Origin: Candidatus Altarchaeales archaeon
GTDB lineage: Archaea > Altiarchaeota > Altiarchaeia > IMC4 > SCGC-AAA252-I15
Length of the DNA stretch: 64,000 bases
NCBI GenBank assembly: GCA_014727915.1
Contig: WJMO01000009.1
Span: 103,943 to 167,942 of the forward strand
Direction: 5' to 3'
The translations under genes were made by a program, and so were the position numbers. Within the stretch, counting starts at the first letter, position 1, and each line of letters opens with the position of its first letter. The notes below the pieces were generated by a model that saw only the letters and a list, made by a program, of their open reading frames with translations, was not told the DNA's origin and searched no databases. Of the stretch, positions 1 to 7,679 are shown one piece after another.

Positions 1-191
1 TTACGATAAGCTTCGGCTCATCCTACGTGGCTGAGAACTACTTCAACAACGACCTGCTGAAGGCTTCGGCGGAGCCGGCCCTCATATTCGGGGCTCTGGC
101 GTTCAGCTTCATAGTCGGATGCCTCTCCGGGCTGCTGCCTTCGATGAAGGCTGCCAGGATGAGGCCGGTTGATGCGATAAGGTACAGGTAA
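1..191 (+). CDS. FtsX/MacB-type ABC permease, C-terminal fragment (partial)
   Basis: Only the last 62 codons are inside the window. They encode the final transmembrane helix and the C-terminal cytoplasmic motif (ARMRPVDAIRYR) typical of the last membrane segment of FtsX-domain permeases of MacB/LolCDE-like exporters. The fragment is closely similar to the C-terminus of the next gene, whose start codon lies 2 nt after this stop, so the two are tandem paralogues in one operon. Such permeases usually work with a MacB-type ATPase, which is not visible and would lie upstream. They couple ATP use on the cytoplasmic side to extracytoplasmic events, with no substrate pathway through the membrane implied. 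Confidence 0.85.
   Translation, partial: TISFGSSYVAENYFNNDLLKASAEPALIFGALAFSFIVGCLSGLLPSMKAARMRPVDAIRYR
84..118 (+). repeat. 35-bp direct repeat, copy 1 (tandem permease genes)
   Basis: This 35-bp stretch is identical to positions 1295-1329. Both copies encode the last transmembrane helix (IFGALAFSFIVG) of the two neighbouring FtsX-type permeases. The DNA on either side has diverged much more, so the identity points to gene conversion or a recent duplication. Confidence 0.85.
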
Positions 192-193
192 AG

Positions 194-1402
194 ATGATAT
201 GGGACTATTTCAATCTGGCGGTGAAGAACATCACGAAGAAGGGAGTCCGCAGCTGGCTGACCATGCTGGGCATATTCGTCGGCATAGCCGCGGTTGTGTC
301 CCTCGTCTCTCTCGGCCAGGGCTTGGAGGACGCTATAATGGACCAGTTCGCCCAGATGGGCTTTGACGTGGTGATGATAATGCCCGGCTCATCATACGGC
401 CAGAGCTTCGGGTCCACCAAGCTCACCGAACACGACGAGGACCTCGTAATGGGTGTTCGGGGCATCGATAACATGGCTCCCATGCTCACGAAGATATCCA
501 AGGTGACTTACAGGAAGGAGGTGGAGTACACGTGGGTGTCGGGCATCCCCTACGATGACAGGTTCAACGTCTTTGAGACCATGCAGGGCCTTGACCTTAT
601 CGAGGGCAGCATACCCAAGGCCAACGAGAAATACAAGGTCCTGATAGGGTACCTCCTCGCCGAAGGAGACTACTTCAACGATAACCCGCTGAAGGTGGGA
701 GACAAGATAGTGGTCGAAGGGCGTGAGTTCAAGGTCGCGGGGGTGATGGGGGAGATAGGCAACGAGCAGGACGACAGCCAGTTGCTCATACCCGAGGAGA
801 CAGCCAAGGAAATATTCAACGAAGAGGGCTATGACGTCTTCATGGCGAAGGTCAAGCCCGGCTTCGACCCCGCGGAGGTCGCGGAGGACATCGAGGAGAG
901 GATGCGCCGGGACAGGAACCAGGACGAGGGCGAGGAGGACTTCCAGGTCCAGACGTCCGAGCAGCTGATGGAGAGCGTCGGGGGCATACTAGGCGCGGTA
1001 CAGGCAGTACTGGTAGGAATAGCCTTGATTTCCCTGATGGTCGGCGGCATAGGCATCATGAACACCATGTATACCAGCGTTTTGGAGCGCACCCAGGAGA
1101 TAGGTGTCATGAAGGCCATCGGCGCGAGGAACCGTGACATAATGCTAATGTTCCTGGTGGAGTCCGGCATGCTCGGCGTGGTTGGGGGTCTGGTAGGTGT
1201 TGCCATAGGGCTTGGGATGAGCAAGTCAGTCGAATACTACGCCGAGGTCGCTTTGAACACCCCCTTACTCAAGGCGAGCACGTCACCCGAGATAATATTC
1301 GGGGCTCTGGCGTTCAGCTTCATAGTCGGCTGCCTGTCGGGCGTCCTGCCTGCCATGCAGGCCAGCAAGATGAGGCCGGTGGAAGCCCTAAGATACGAGT
1401 AG
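194..1402 (+). CDS. FtsX/MacB-type ABC transporter permease
   Basis: This is a 402-residue permease with the full MacB architecture. An N-terminal transmembrane helix (about residues 20-42, starting AVKNITKKGVRSWLTMLGI) is followed by a large extracytoplasmic MacB_PCD domain (about 45-265) and three C-terminal helices of the FtsX domain (about 270-390). The loop with LERTQEIGVMKAIGA is the classic FtsX cytoplasmic coupling segment, and the protein ends in MRPVEALRYE. The start codon sits 2 nt after the preceding permease stop, so translation is probably coupled. The pair would form a hetero- or homodimer exporting or extracting a lipid, peptide or surface protein, and the substrate cannot be inferred. 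Confidence 0.9.
   Translation: MIWDYFNLAVKNITKKGVRSWLTMLGIFVGIAAVVSLVSLGQGLEDAIMDQFAQMGFDVVMIMPGSSYGQSFGSTKLTEHDEDLVMGVRGIDNMAPMLTKISKVTYRKEVEYTWVSGIPYDDRFNVFETMQGLDLIEGSIPKANEKYKVLIGYLLAEGDYFNDNPLKVGDKIVVEGREFKVAGVMGEIGNEQDDSQLLIPEETAKEIFNEEGYDVFMAKVKPGFDPAEVAEDIEERMRRDRNQDEGEEDFQVQTSEQLMESVGGILGAVQAVLVGIALISLMVGGIGIMNTMYTSVLERTQEIGVMKAIGARNRDIMLMFLVESGMLGVVGGLVGVAIGLGMSKSVEYYAEVALNTPLLKASTSPEIIFGALAFSFIVGCLSGVLPAMQASKMRPVEALRYE
1295..1329 (+). repeat. 35-bp direct repeat, copy 2
   Basis: Second copy of the 35-bp identity described for 84-118, within the last transmembrane helix of the downstream permease. Confidence 0.85.
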
Positions 1403-1434
1403 TTTTTATCCTCTGTTCTGAAATATCATATGGG

Positions 1435-2481
1435 ATGAAACGTTATGTCCTATGGCTCGCGTTGGGCCTGCTGTCAATGTACCTAGTATACCTCATGATA
1501 ATACCGTTCATTGACGTTCTCGTATACAGCGTTTTCGTCTACTACATTGGCCGGCCCGTCTACAGGCGGCTTGTGAAGCGCATAAGGTCGCATGCGGTAA
1601 GCGCTTTCGTAACGCTTTTCATACTCCTGCTGCCGGTGACGTTCGTGGTAGTCTACGGCTTCGGCGTGGCAGCGGTGGAGCTTCTGAACTTCATGGACGC
1701 GGCAGGGATACCCTATGCCACGACCATCAACAGCGTCCTTGCCGAGTCCTCCTCGGTCTTGGCTGAGCTGCGACCCCAGGATATTGTTATGATGGTGGAG
1801 GAGGACCCCAACTTCCACGACCTCTGGGGCCTCTCAACCTCCCTGTTCCTCTCTGCGATGGGTGTCATTTTCAGGGTGATGCTGATGTTCACCATCGCAT
1901 TGTACCTCCTCATGGACGGCCAACACCTGAGGGACTGGGCTGTCACGGTATTCTCACCCCCTAAGAAGGACCTGACCGAGAAGTTCTTCAAGGAGGTCGA
2001 CCGCGACCTCCATGGCGTGTTCTTCGGCAGCATCATGACCGCGATGCTAATCGCCATACTCGGATCCATGCTCTTCTTCACACTCAACCAGTTCGCGCCA
2101 GCCACCCTGAGGATTCCCTACTCTGTATTGTTGGGGATGGTCTGCGGGGTTACCTCCCTCGTCCCGGCGGTTGGCGTGGCCCTCTTCTGGGTGCCGGCGT
2201 CCATTGTGATGGTAGCATACGCTTACATGAACGGCGTGCTATGGACTGAAGGATGGTTCATAATAGCATTCGCAGCCTTGACGGCAGTGTTCGTCGACTG
2301 GGGGCCGAACATCCTCTTCAAACCCCAGATAACCGGGAAGCGCATACACCCTGGTCTGATGATGATGGCCTACCTGCTCGGTCCCATAGCATTCGGCCTA
2401 GCAGGCCTCTTCATAGGCCCCATAGTATTGGTTGTCTCATTGAACTTCGCTAAAGTAGTTTTGCCCGAGATACGGCACTAG
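1435..2481 (+). CDS. AI-2E family (UPF0118) membrane protein
   Basis: 348 residues with about seven to eight hydrophobic helices, clustered at residues 5-30, 55-85, 145-170 and 205-340. This is the layout of the AI-2E transporter/UPF0118 family. Conserved-looking features are the long amphipathic central part (about 90-190) and the Gly/Pro-rich C-terminal helices (GLMMMAYLLGPIAFGLAGLFIGP). Members include Na+(Li+)/H+ antiporters and suspected signal-molecule exporters, so the transported species is not predictable. A T-rich TATA-like box (tttttat, 1404-1410) lies about 27 bp before the ATG, which suggests a leaderless transcript separate from the permease operon. Confidence 0.82.
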   Translation: MKRYVLWLALGLLSMYLVYLMIIPFIDVLVYSVFVYYIGRPVYRRLVKRIRSHAVSAFVTLFILLLPVTFVVVYGFGVAAVELLNFMDAAGIPYATTINSVLAESSSVLAELRPQDIVMMVEEDPNFHDLWGLSTSLFLSAMGVIFRVMLMFTIALYLLMDGQHLRDWAVTVFSPPKKDLTEKFFKEVDRDLHGVFFGSIMTAMLIAILGSMLFFTLNQFAPATLRIPYSVLLGMVCGVTSLVPAVGVALFWVPASIVMVAYAYMNGVLWTEGWFIIAFAALTAVFVDWGPNILFKPQITGKRIHPGLMMMAYLLGPIAFGLAGLFIGPIVLVVSLNFAKVVLPEIRH

Positions 2482-2514
2482 CTTTTTTACCGAGTTCTTT
2501 CCTAATATTCAAGG

Positions 2515-3900
2515 ATGGAAGAGGATTTCGGCGAATGGTACCGGCGCATGCTCTCCGAGAACATGCTTGTCGACGACCGCTATGACGTCAAGGGAATGCT
2601 AGTGTACCGCGGGGCTGGGATGCGCATTATCAAGCAGATGAGCCGATACCTCGAGGACCTGCTGGAAGAGGACGGCCACGAGCCCACCCTGTTCCCACTT
2701 CTCATACCCGAGACGTTGTTGGACATGGAGAAGGAGCACATCGCAGGCTTCGAGGACGAGGTGTACTGGGTGACCCACGCGGGAGGCAACCCTGTTGAAA
2801 GGCGTCTCGCCCTCCGCCCCACGAGCGAGACCTGCATGTATCCGATGTTCGCGCTGTGGACTCGCACATTCGCAGACCTGCCCATCAAAGTCCATCAGAC
2901 CACTACTGTCTACAGGAATGATACGAAGCAGACCAGGCCGCTGATAAGGACGAGGGAGATACTCTGGAACGAGGGCCACACCGCCTTCGCCACCCGCGAA
3001 GAAGCGTTGCAGAACATCGAGACCATAACCAGGATCTACACTGAACTCATCACCGGCCTCTGTTGTGTTCCCGTGCAGGTGAACAGGCGCCCCGACTGGG
3101 ACAAGTTCCCCGGCGCAGAGTACACAATCGCATTCGACGCCATTATGCCGGATGGGAAGACCCTTCAGGTGGCGACCATACACAACCTGGGCCAGCACTT
3201 CAGCAATGTCTTCAAAATACAATTCGACGACGAAGGCGGGAACAAGAAACTTGCCTGGCAGACATCATATGGCCCCGGCTTCGGCAGGTTATTGGCGTCG
3301 GTGGTTTCCGTCCACGGCGACGGCAAAGGCATGGTATTGCCTCCAAGACTCGCATCAGTACAGGCGGTGATAATCCCTATCGTGTTCAAGGACGCGGACA
3401 AAGGGAAGGTCACCGACTACGTACAAAAGGTTGTGGAAAAGCTGAAATCCTCTGGCATATCCTATAAGGTCGACGACGGCGACGACCGCCCTGGCGCCAA
3501 ATATTATAAGTGGGAGTTGCGGGGCGTGCCAGTCCGCTTGGAGGTGGGTCCGAGGGACGTCGAGAAGGACGCGGTGATGGTGGTCCGCAGGGACACTGGA
3601 GAAAAGCAGAGCGTGAAGCTAAAAGACCTGGACCTGCAGAAGACGTTCAAGGGCATGGAGGAGAACATCCGGTCTAAGGCAAGGGAGAACTTCGACTCCC
3701 GCATATTCACAGCCGACACCCTAGCCGACCTTGAAGAGAATCTGGGCGAGGGCATCGTAACCGTAAGCTGGTGCGAGAAGAACGAGTGCGCGAAACCCCT
3801 CGAAGAAAAAGGCACCATACTCTCGATTCTCGACGACGAGGGCGAATGCATCGTCTGCGGCAAGAAGGGCAAACAGGTACGGATGGCAAAAACCTACTGA
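2515..3900 (+). CDS. proS: Prolyl-tRNA synthetase (archaeal type)
   Basis: Class II aminoacyl-tRNA synthetase that charges tRNA-Pro in the cytoplasm. The 461 residues match the archaeal/eukaryotic ProRS type without the bacterial editing insertion. Class II motif 2 is visible as RPTSETCMYP and TREILWNEGHTAF, and motif 3 around GPGFGRLLASVV. The anticodon-binding domain starts near residue 285 (VQAVIIPIVFK). The C-terminal zinc-binding extension carries Cys pairs (CEKNEC and CIVCGKKG) and ends in Tyr, as is usual for this type. A T-run that could serve as TATA box (about 2484-2490) precedes the ATG by about 28 bp, which fits a leaderless mRNA. Confidence 0.97.
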   Translation: MEEDFGEWYRRMLSENMLVDDRYDVKGMLVYRGAGMRIIKQMSRYLEDLLEEDGHEPTLFPLLIPETLLDMEKEHIAGFEDEVYWVTHAGGNPVERRLALRPTSETCMYPMFALWTRTFADLPIKVHQTTTVYRNDTKQTRPLIRTREILWNEGHTAFATREEALQNIETITRIYTELITGLCCVPVQVNRRPDWDKFPGAEYTIAFDAIMPDGKTLQVATIHNLGQHFSNVFKIQFDDEGGNKKLAWQTSYGPGFGRLLASVVSVHGDGKGMVLPPRLASVQAVIIPIVFKDADKGKVTDYVQKVVEKLKSSGISYKVDDGDDRPGAKYYKWELRGVPVRLEVGPRDVEKDAVMVVRRDTGEKQSVKLKDLDLQKTFKGMEENIRSKARENFDSRIFTADTLADLEENLGEGIVTVSWCEKNECAKPLEEKGTILSILDDEGECIVCGKKGKQVRMAKTY

Positions 3901-4148
3901 ATATCTATAAAAAATCCGTTTTTTTCCCACAATAGTTTTGAAAGCTCCTTGATGCCAACCTAAAACGCTCCTCCACACTCACAAAAAAACCCATAAACAG
4001 GAAGTTCACAAACCATCTAAAAAAACTCCGCCATAGAGCGCCCGAAAACTAAAAAACGATCAAAAAGACCGCAAAACCCTTGTTAATTGGAAGTTGAAAA
4101 AGTGCGCCTATGGGATATTTTATATAGGTAATAACATCTTAAGAAAAT
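3901..4148. other. Noncoding AT-rich interval between proS and the YdeI-like gene
   Basis: No convincing ORF. The stretch has many A-runs and poly-purine segments and is markedly more AT-rich than the genes before it. Its end holds the left copy of the inverted repeat (4089-4108) and the left short direct repeat (4079-4090). A TATA-like tttatata just before 4130 probably serves the downstream gene. Confidence 0.6.
4089..4108 (+). repeat. Left inverted repeat flanking the YdeI-like gene
   Basis: The 20-mer GGAAGTTGAAAAAGTGCGCC matches the reverse complement of 4725-4744 at 19 of 20 positions. The two copies enclose exactly one gene (4149-4712). Just outside, CTTGTTAATTGG (4079-4090) resembles CTTGTTATCTGG (4854-4865) in direct orientation, 10 of 12 matching. 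Confidence 0.75.
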
Positions 4149-4712
4149 ATGGAAATGGGAAAAAGGCTATATGTGACTAATAGAAAACAATGGCGTTCAT
4201 GGCTCGCTAAAAACCATAACAAAGAAAAAGAAATCTGGCTCGTTTATTATAGAAAATCGTCTGGCCAAAAAAGGATTCCTTACAATGATGCCGTTGAAGA
4301 GGCGCTTTGTTATGGTTGGATAGACAGCACTTTGAAACGTATGGATGAAAATAGTTTTGCTCAAAGATTTACTCCCAGAAGACCAAATAGTGTGCTCTCC
4401 CAAACCAACAAAGAACGTATCCACAGACTTATTGAAGAAAAGAAAATGACCGTTAAAGGTCTCAATGCTGTTAGGCATGCGTTTGATGAATCATCAAAAA
4501 ATCCAAAATGCATAATCAAAGGTGATATTCTCAGATCATTAAAGGAAGATAAAACAACCTGGGAGAACTTCCGGAAATTCCCCGAGTCATACAAGCGTAT
4601 CCGTATAGGGTGGATAGAAGGGGCCAGAACTCGCCCTGAAATCTTTAAGAAGAGGCTAGAATATTTTCTTAAGATGACTGCAAAGAATAAAAGATATGGT
4701 ATGGTGCAGTAA
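4149..4712 (+). CDS. YdeI/OmdA family protein, probably acquired
   Basis: 187 residues that match the YdeI/OmpD-associated (OmdA) family. The signature runs ALCYGWIDS, then FTPRRPNSVLSQTNKER, with a C-terminal segment containing WENFRKFPESYKR and a basic tail. In bacteria the family is linked to bacteriocin or antimicrobial-peptide protection, but the biochemical function is poorly defined. The gene is clearly more AT-rich than its neighbours and uses different codons (AAA, AGA, TTT instead of AAG, CGC, TTC). It is enclosed by a near-perfect inverted repeat. Both observations point to lateral acquisition, probably from a bacterium (inference). A TATA-like tttatatagg stands about 25 bp upstream. 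Confidence 0.85.
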   Translation: MEMGKRLYVTNRKQWRSWLAKNHNKEKEIWLVYYRKSSGQKRIPYNDAVEEALCYGWIDSTLKRMDENSFAQRFTPRRPNSVLSQTNKERIHRLIEEKKMTVKGLNAVRHAFDESSKNPKCIIKGDILRSLKEDKTTWENFRKFPESYKRIRIGWIEGARTRPEIFKKRLEYFLKMTAKNKRYGMVQ

Positions 4713-4724
4713 TAGCTTAATGAC

Positions 4725-4744
4725 GGCGCACTTTTCCAACTTCC
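4725..4744 (-). repeat. Right inverted repeat flanking the YdeI-like gene
   Basis: GGCGCACTTTTCCAACTTCC, the 19/20 inverted counterpart of 4089-4108. It begins 12 bp after the stop codon of the enclosed gene. Confidence 0.75.
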
Positions 4745-4987
4745 TCGGCTTACGCCTCGAACTCTAGCGAGGAAACTATCAGCACCTAACCGGCAATTCC
4801 TAACGTAATTGTCCGAATCGCCTCCTTCCAGTCGGCGACTCCGTTTACCCGCACTTGTTATCTGGCATGCCGGCGGTATTTCTTATTGGTATATGCGTGA
4901 TCTCAAAGACCGTTTCCAGCATGCTTGCTGAAGAAGTGAAGTGATGCTTGTTAGGGGCTTCGAGCGGCTGTTTGCCCCCGTTCGTTT
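4745..4987. other. Hairpin-rich noncoding stretch, cassette-end-like
   Basis: No gene seen. Several inverted repeats follow one another: TTCCTCG (4741-4747) with CGAGGAA (4768-4774); CGGCAATT (4791-4798) with AATTGTCCG (4807-4815), which carries one bulged T; and TCGCC (4818-4822) with GGCGA (4834-4838). ACCTAAC (4784-4790) fits the R'' consensus of integron attC sites and a GTTA core occurs at 4857-4860, but the strict R' consensus GTTRRRY is not met. The stretch could be a degenerate recombination site, a structured RNA or the remains of a mobile element. Confidence 0.45.
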
Positions 4988-5410
4988 TCAGATGCCTTTG
5001 GGGTATTTTCCGTCTGATTGCATCAGGAGGAAGAGTTTCATCTCGAGGTTCCTCTCTCCTTCCCCTGGTAATCTTTCGTTGGGGACTATGTTGATCTTGT
5101 TGCGGGGGTTGCCTTTCTCGTTGTTGCCCTGGTTGGTGAAGAACCCTTCTATCTCGTCCCTTTTTACTCTGTTTAGATTGGTTACTATTGTGTAGGTGTT
5201 CGTACCGGTTTCAGAATCGCTGCTCTTCCCTACTACTACCATGGAATTAAGCACTTCACTGGGTATGCCCAGTTTCCCCCCCCTTTCAGCTATGTCTTTT
5301 TCGTAAGAGAATAAGCCCATCTGCTCCGGCTTTCCGGTTTCGACGATCCTCCTGGCCATGCCCTGTACTTCCGGCGGGTTGTCTTCCATCCTCCGTTTGA
5401 AAACATCCAT
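4988..5410 (-). CDS. Hypothetical protein, 140 aa
   Basis: No family recognised. The protein is hydrophilic, without signal peptide or membrane helix. It starts MDVFKRRMEDNPPEVQGMAR and ends with a segment of hydrophobic residues (EMKLFLLMQSDG). An AGGTGA Shine-Dalgarno-like sequence stands 6-7 nt before the ATG and supports the start. It diverges from the receiver gene at 5499, and the AT-rich spacer with gggtataaatg (about 5440) could hold promoters for both. Reading frame and RBS make it likely real, but the evidence is modest. Confidence 0.55.
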   Translation of the reverse strand: MDVFKRRMEDNPPEVQGMARRIVETGKPEQMGLFSYEKDIAERGGKLGIPSEVLNSMVVVGKSSDSETGTNTYTIVTNLNRVKRDEIEGFFTNQGNNEKGNPRNKINIVPNERLPGEGERNLEMKLFLLMQSDGKYPKGI

Positions 5411-5498
5411 TTATTTCACCTGATTAACATTGGAACCCTGAGGGTATAAATGAGATTGGCCTTCGGGATTAATAGGCTTGGTTTCCTGATATAATATC

Positions 5499-5972
5499 AT
5501 GGCTCTGGCTCAGAGAGGACATTCCGGCCCTAACGTTAAGTTGATGCCTGACTTGGATGTCTCTTCAGGCGGGGGCAAACCCAAGGTACTTCTCGTGGAG
5601 GACAACGACAAGATCCGGAAACTATGGGGTGAGAGCCTGGAACACTACGGGTTCACTCCCATATTGGCCTCGGATGGGGCTGAAGGCCTGGAGAGGTTCA
5701 GGGGCGAACCCGGCGTTCAAGCCGTGATAACCGACTATCAGACACCCCGGATGAACGGTTTGCAGTTGGCGGAGGCGATAAAGCAGTCCAGCCCCGATGT
5801 GGGGGTGATATTGGCTTCAGGGTCTTCCGAGCTGATCTCTAGGTTCGAGGCTGTCGAGCATGACCCGAAGAGGCTTGACCCCCACATCGACCACTTCTTC
5901 AGCAAACCCGTGGACTTTGACAACGAAATCATACCCTTACTGGGGGAGATGACAAAGAATACTAGCATTTGA
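5499..5972 (+). CDS. Stand-alone response-regulator receiver domain (CheY-like)
   Basis: 157 residues comprising one receiver domain after a 25-residue N-terminal tail. The acidic pair lies in LLVEDNDK, the phospho-acceptor Asp in VITDYQTPRMNG, the Thr/Ser position in ILASGSS and the conserved Lys in FFSKPVDF. All catalytic positions are therefore present and the domain should accept phosphate from a histidine kinase. No output domain is fused and no kinase is in the window, so the partner must be elsewhere. Likely roles are a phosphate shuttle or a switch acting by protein-protein contact. Confidence 0.9.
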   Translation: MALAQRGHSGPNVKLMPDLDVSSGGGKPKVLLVEDNDKIRKLWGESLEHYGFTPILASDGAEGLERFRGEPGVQAVITDYQTPRMNGLQLAEAIKQSSPDVGVILASGSSELISRFEAVEHDPKRLDPHIDHFFSKPVDFDNEIIPLLGEMTKNTSI

Positions 5973-5976
5973 TCTT

Positions 5977-7314
5977 TCACACGCTGTGCCATCCGCCCTC
6001 TGCCTGCTCTATGCCCGGGTGGGTGAGGGTTATACTGTCACCGTCTCCCTCGTATCTTACTATGTTGTTGTTGGATTGGCCCAGGCGAATTGTGACGGTG
6101 TCTCCGGGCTTCTCCAAGGGCTCTACGTTGTTGAATGTTATGTAAGCCAGCTTCTCGCCGCAGTCGCATTCACCAGGCTCTGGGCAACGATAGGCTAGCG
6201 AGGACCCTATGTTCCTAGTCCTACCGTACTTGTCCTCTATGACCTCGAAGTGGCCTCTTGATGATTCCCCGTCCGACTTGTTGAATAACATGGTTTTATC
6301 GTATGCGCTGCGCGGCCTTTCCATGCAGGCCAGGCTCCTGTTATCAAGGGATTTGAAGTACCACCTGCAGATGTAGTGCAGTTTAGCGTTGTATCTGCTG
6401 TCCCTATGCCACATGCACTCCCTCTCCGCAACCTGGAGTAGGGGCGTTTCCGGTTCGATCAGTGGTTTAGGCAGGCATTTGAAGTGTCTTACCATCTTCA
6501 CGTAATGCCTGTTGGTGTAGGTGTTTATAGTCTCCTTGTTATCCCAGTTTATCACTATGTACCCGTAGCCCAGCCTGAAGTGGACCTCGATCTTGGCGTC
6601 ACCGGGGCTCTCGCACCGCATGTGATTTATGTCAAGCACGTAGGAGCCGTCTATTGAAGTGTACGGTTCTTTCTCCCATCCCAGATTCTTGAGCGGGGAG
6701 CCCTGTCCCTTGAAGATGCCCCACACCTGGATGCTCGGCGCGACAAGCTGGTATAGCATGTCTGGTATATACATCCTGTCCGATTTTTTCATGATCTCCT
6801 CCCGGTCCACAGTCACTTTCAGCTTCGCGTCCACCGTCTCCCCCTCAAGGGTATCCCCAGCATCCAGGTCGAGGTTGAAGAAGCCGTCGGAAAAATTCCC
6901 GAGACCCTCGACTATGAGGTCGCTGAAATGGCCAAGGGTTAAAGTGGCTTTCAACCTGTCATCGTCTATGGTGATGTATGCATCTTCCACAGCCTCCACA
7001 TTATCCTCCGATATCGTGTAGAAAACCGGAAGACGGCCGGTGTATGCTCCGAGGTCGACTGTCAGGTTAACGGGTTTTTCGAACTTCAGCCCGTCGGGCT
7101 GCAGACGGTAGACCCTCCTGCTGCCTGACTCCACTAGTTCAACGCTAAGGCCGTTCGATCCCATTCCGTCAGGCATGGCGCCGGCGGGTATGTCCAACCG
7201 CGCATCCGGGAATGTAAGGGAGGCGTCCTCAGTGTCCGAGGGTTCCTTGTCTATGCTTTGGGGTCCCTGGCAGAGGCACCCTGAGACCAGGACCATTAAC
7301 ACAAGCCATCGCAT
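5977..7314 (-). CDS. Secreted lipoprotein with an N-terminal ZU5-like beta domain
   Basis: About 445 residues. I chose the ATG at 7314 because it gives a short classical lipoprotein signal (MRWLVLMVLVSGC, lipobox SGC). An upstream in-frame ATG at 7338 would add eight uncharged hydrophobic residues. After the lipobox, the segment with LDIPAGAMPDG, then YRLQPDGLKFEKPVNLTVDLG, resembles the beta-rich ZU5-like domains of extracellular proteins. The rest is beta-rich with several Cys residues (CRWYF, CPEPGECDCGEK) and is not recognised. It is probably anchored on the outer face of the membrane. It converges with the receiver gene and follows the small gene at 7350-7607 by about a dozen bases. Confidence 0.72.
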   Translation of the reverse strand: MRWLVLMVLVSGCLCQGPQSIDKEPSDTEDASLTFPDARLDIPAGAMPDGMGSNGLSVELVESGSRRVYRLQPDGLKFEKPVNLTVDLGAYTGRLPVFYTISEDNVEAVEDAYITIDDDRLKATLTLGHFSDLIVEGLGNFSDGFFNLDLDAGDTLEGETVDAKLKVTVDREEIMKKSDRMYIPDMLYQLVAPSIQVWGIFKGQGSPLKNLGWEKEPYTSIDGSYVLDINHMRCESPGDAKIEVHFRLGYGYIVINWDNKETINTYTNRHYVKMVRHFKCLPKPLIEPETPLLQVAERECMWHRDSRYNAKLHYICRWYFKSLDNRSLACMERPRSAYDKTMLFNKSDGESSRGHFEVIEDKYGRTRNIGSSLAYRCPEPGECDCGEKLAYITFNNVEPLEKPGDTVTIRLGQSNNNIVRYEGDGDSITLTHPGIEQAEGGWHSV

Positions 7315-7349
7315 AAAAAAGAATAACGGGAGAAACATTAAAAATCAGT

Positions 7350-7607
7350 TCATTCGAACCAGTCGGGGTTCTTCAGCTGTGTGGTCTCGTTGATGATCTC
7401 CTTGACGGTGTACTTCTCGTCGCGTGTGCCATTATGCATTATATGCCTCAGAGCGTCTAATTCTGCTTCAGATAGTCTTTCCTCTCTTTTCCGGAGCTTT
7501 CCCTGGGCAAGGTCCGTCGTCAGACGCCGGAATATCATCCGGGGGCTGGGAAGCTTGGAAGCAGGCACCTCCTCCCTCCTGGGGTCCCTCCTCTTCTCCT
7601 CCACCAT
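7350..7607 (-). CDS. Small hypothetical protein, about 85 aa
   Basis: Charged, mostly helical protein (MVEEKRRDPRREEVPASKLP ... NPDWFE) without membrane segment. It is unrecognised. An ATG at 7628 would add seven residues. I prefer 7607 because the TATA-like tttaaaat (about 7640-7650) would start transcription near 7618. It lies directly upstream of, and probably in an operon with, the lipoprotein gene ending at 5977. Confidence 0.55.
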   Translation of the reverse strand: MVEEKRRDPRREEVPASKLPSPRMIFRRLTTDLAQGKLRKREERLSEAELDALRHIMHNGTRDEKYTVKEIINETTQLKNPDWFE

Positions 7608-7679
7608 GTTATGTATTGACGAGTACATGTTAAAGAATTTTAAACATCGATTCTTATCTTCTGAAACCCATCTTTACAC

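Noticed and set aside
4745..4870. Considered as RNase P RNA or another known structural RNA, and as a strict attC site
   Set aside because: The conserved RNase P core blocks are absent, and the strict R' consensus GTTRRRY with a complementary R'' is not met. It is kept only as an unexplained structured stretch.
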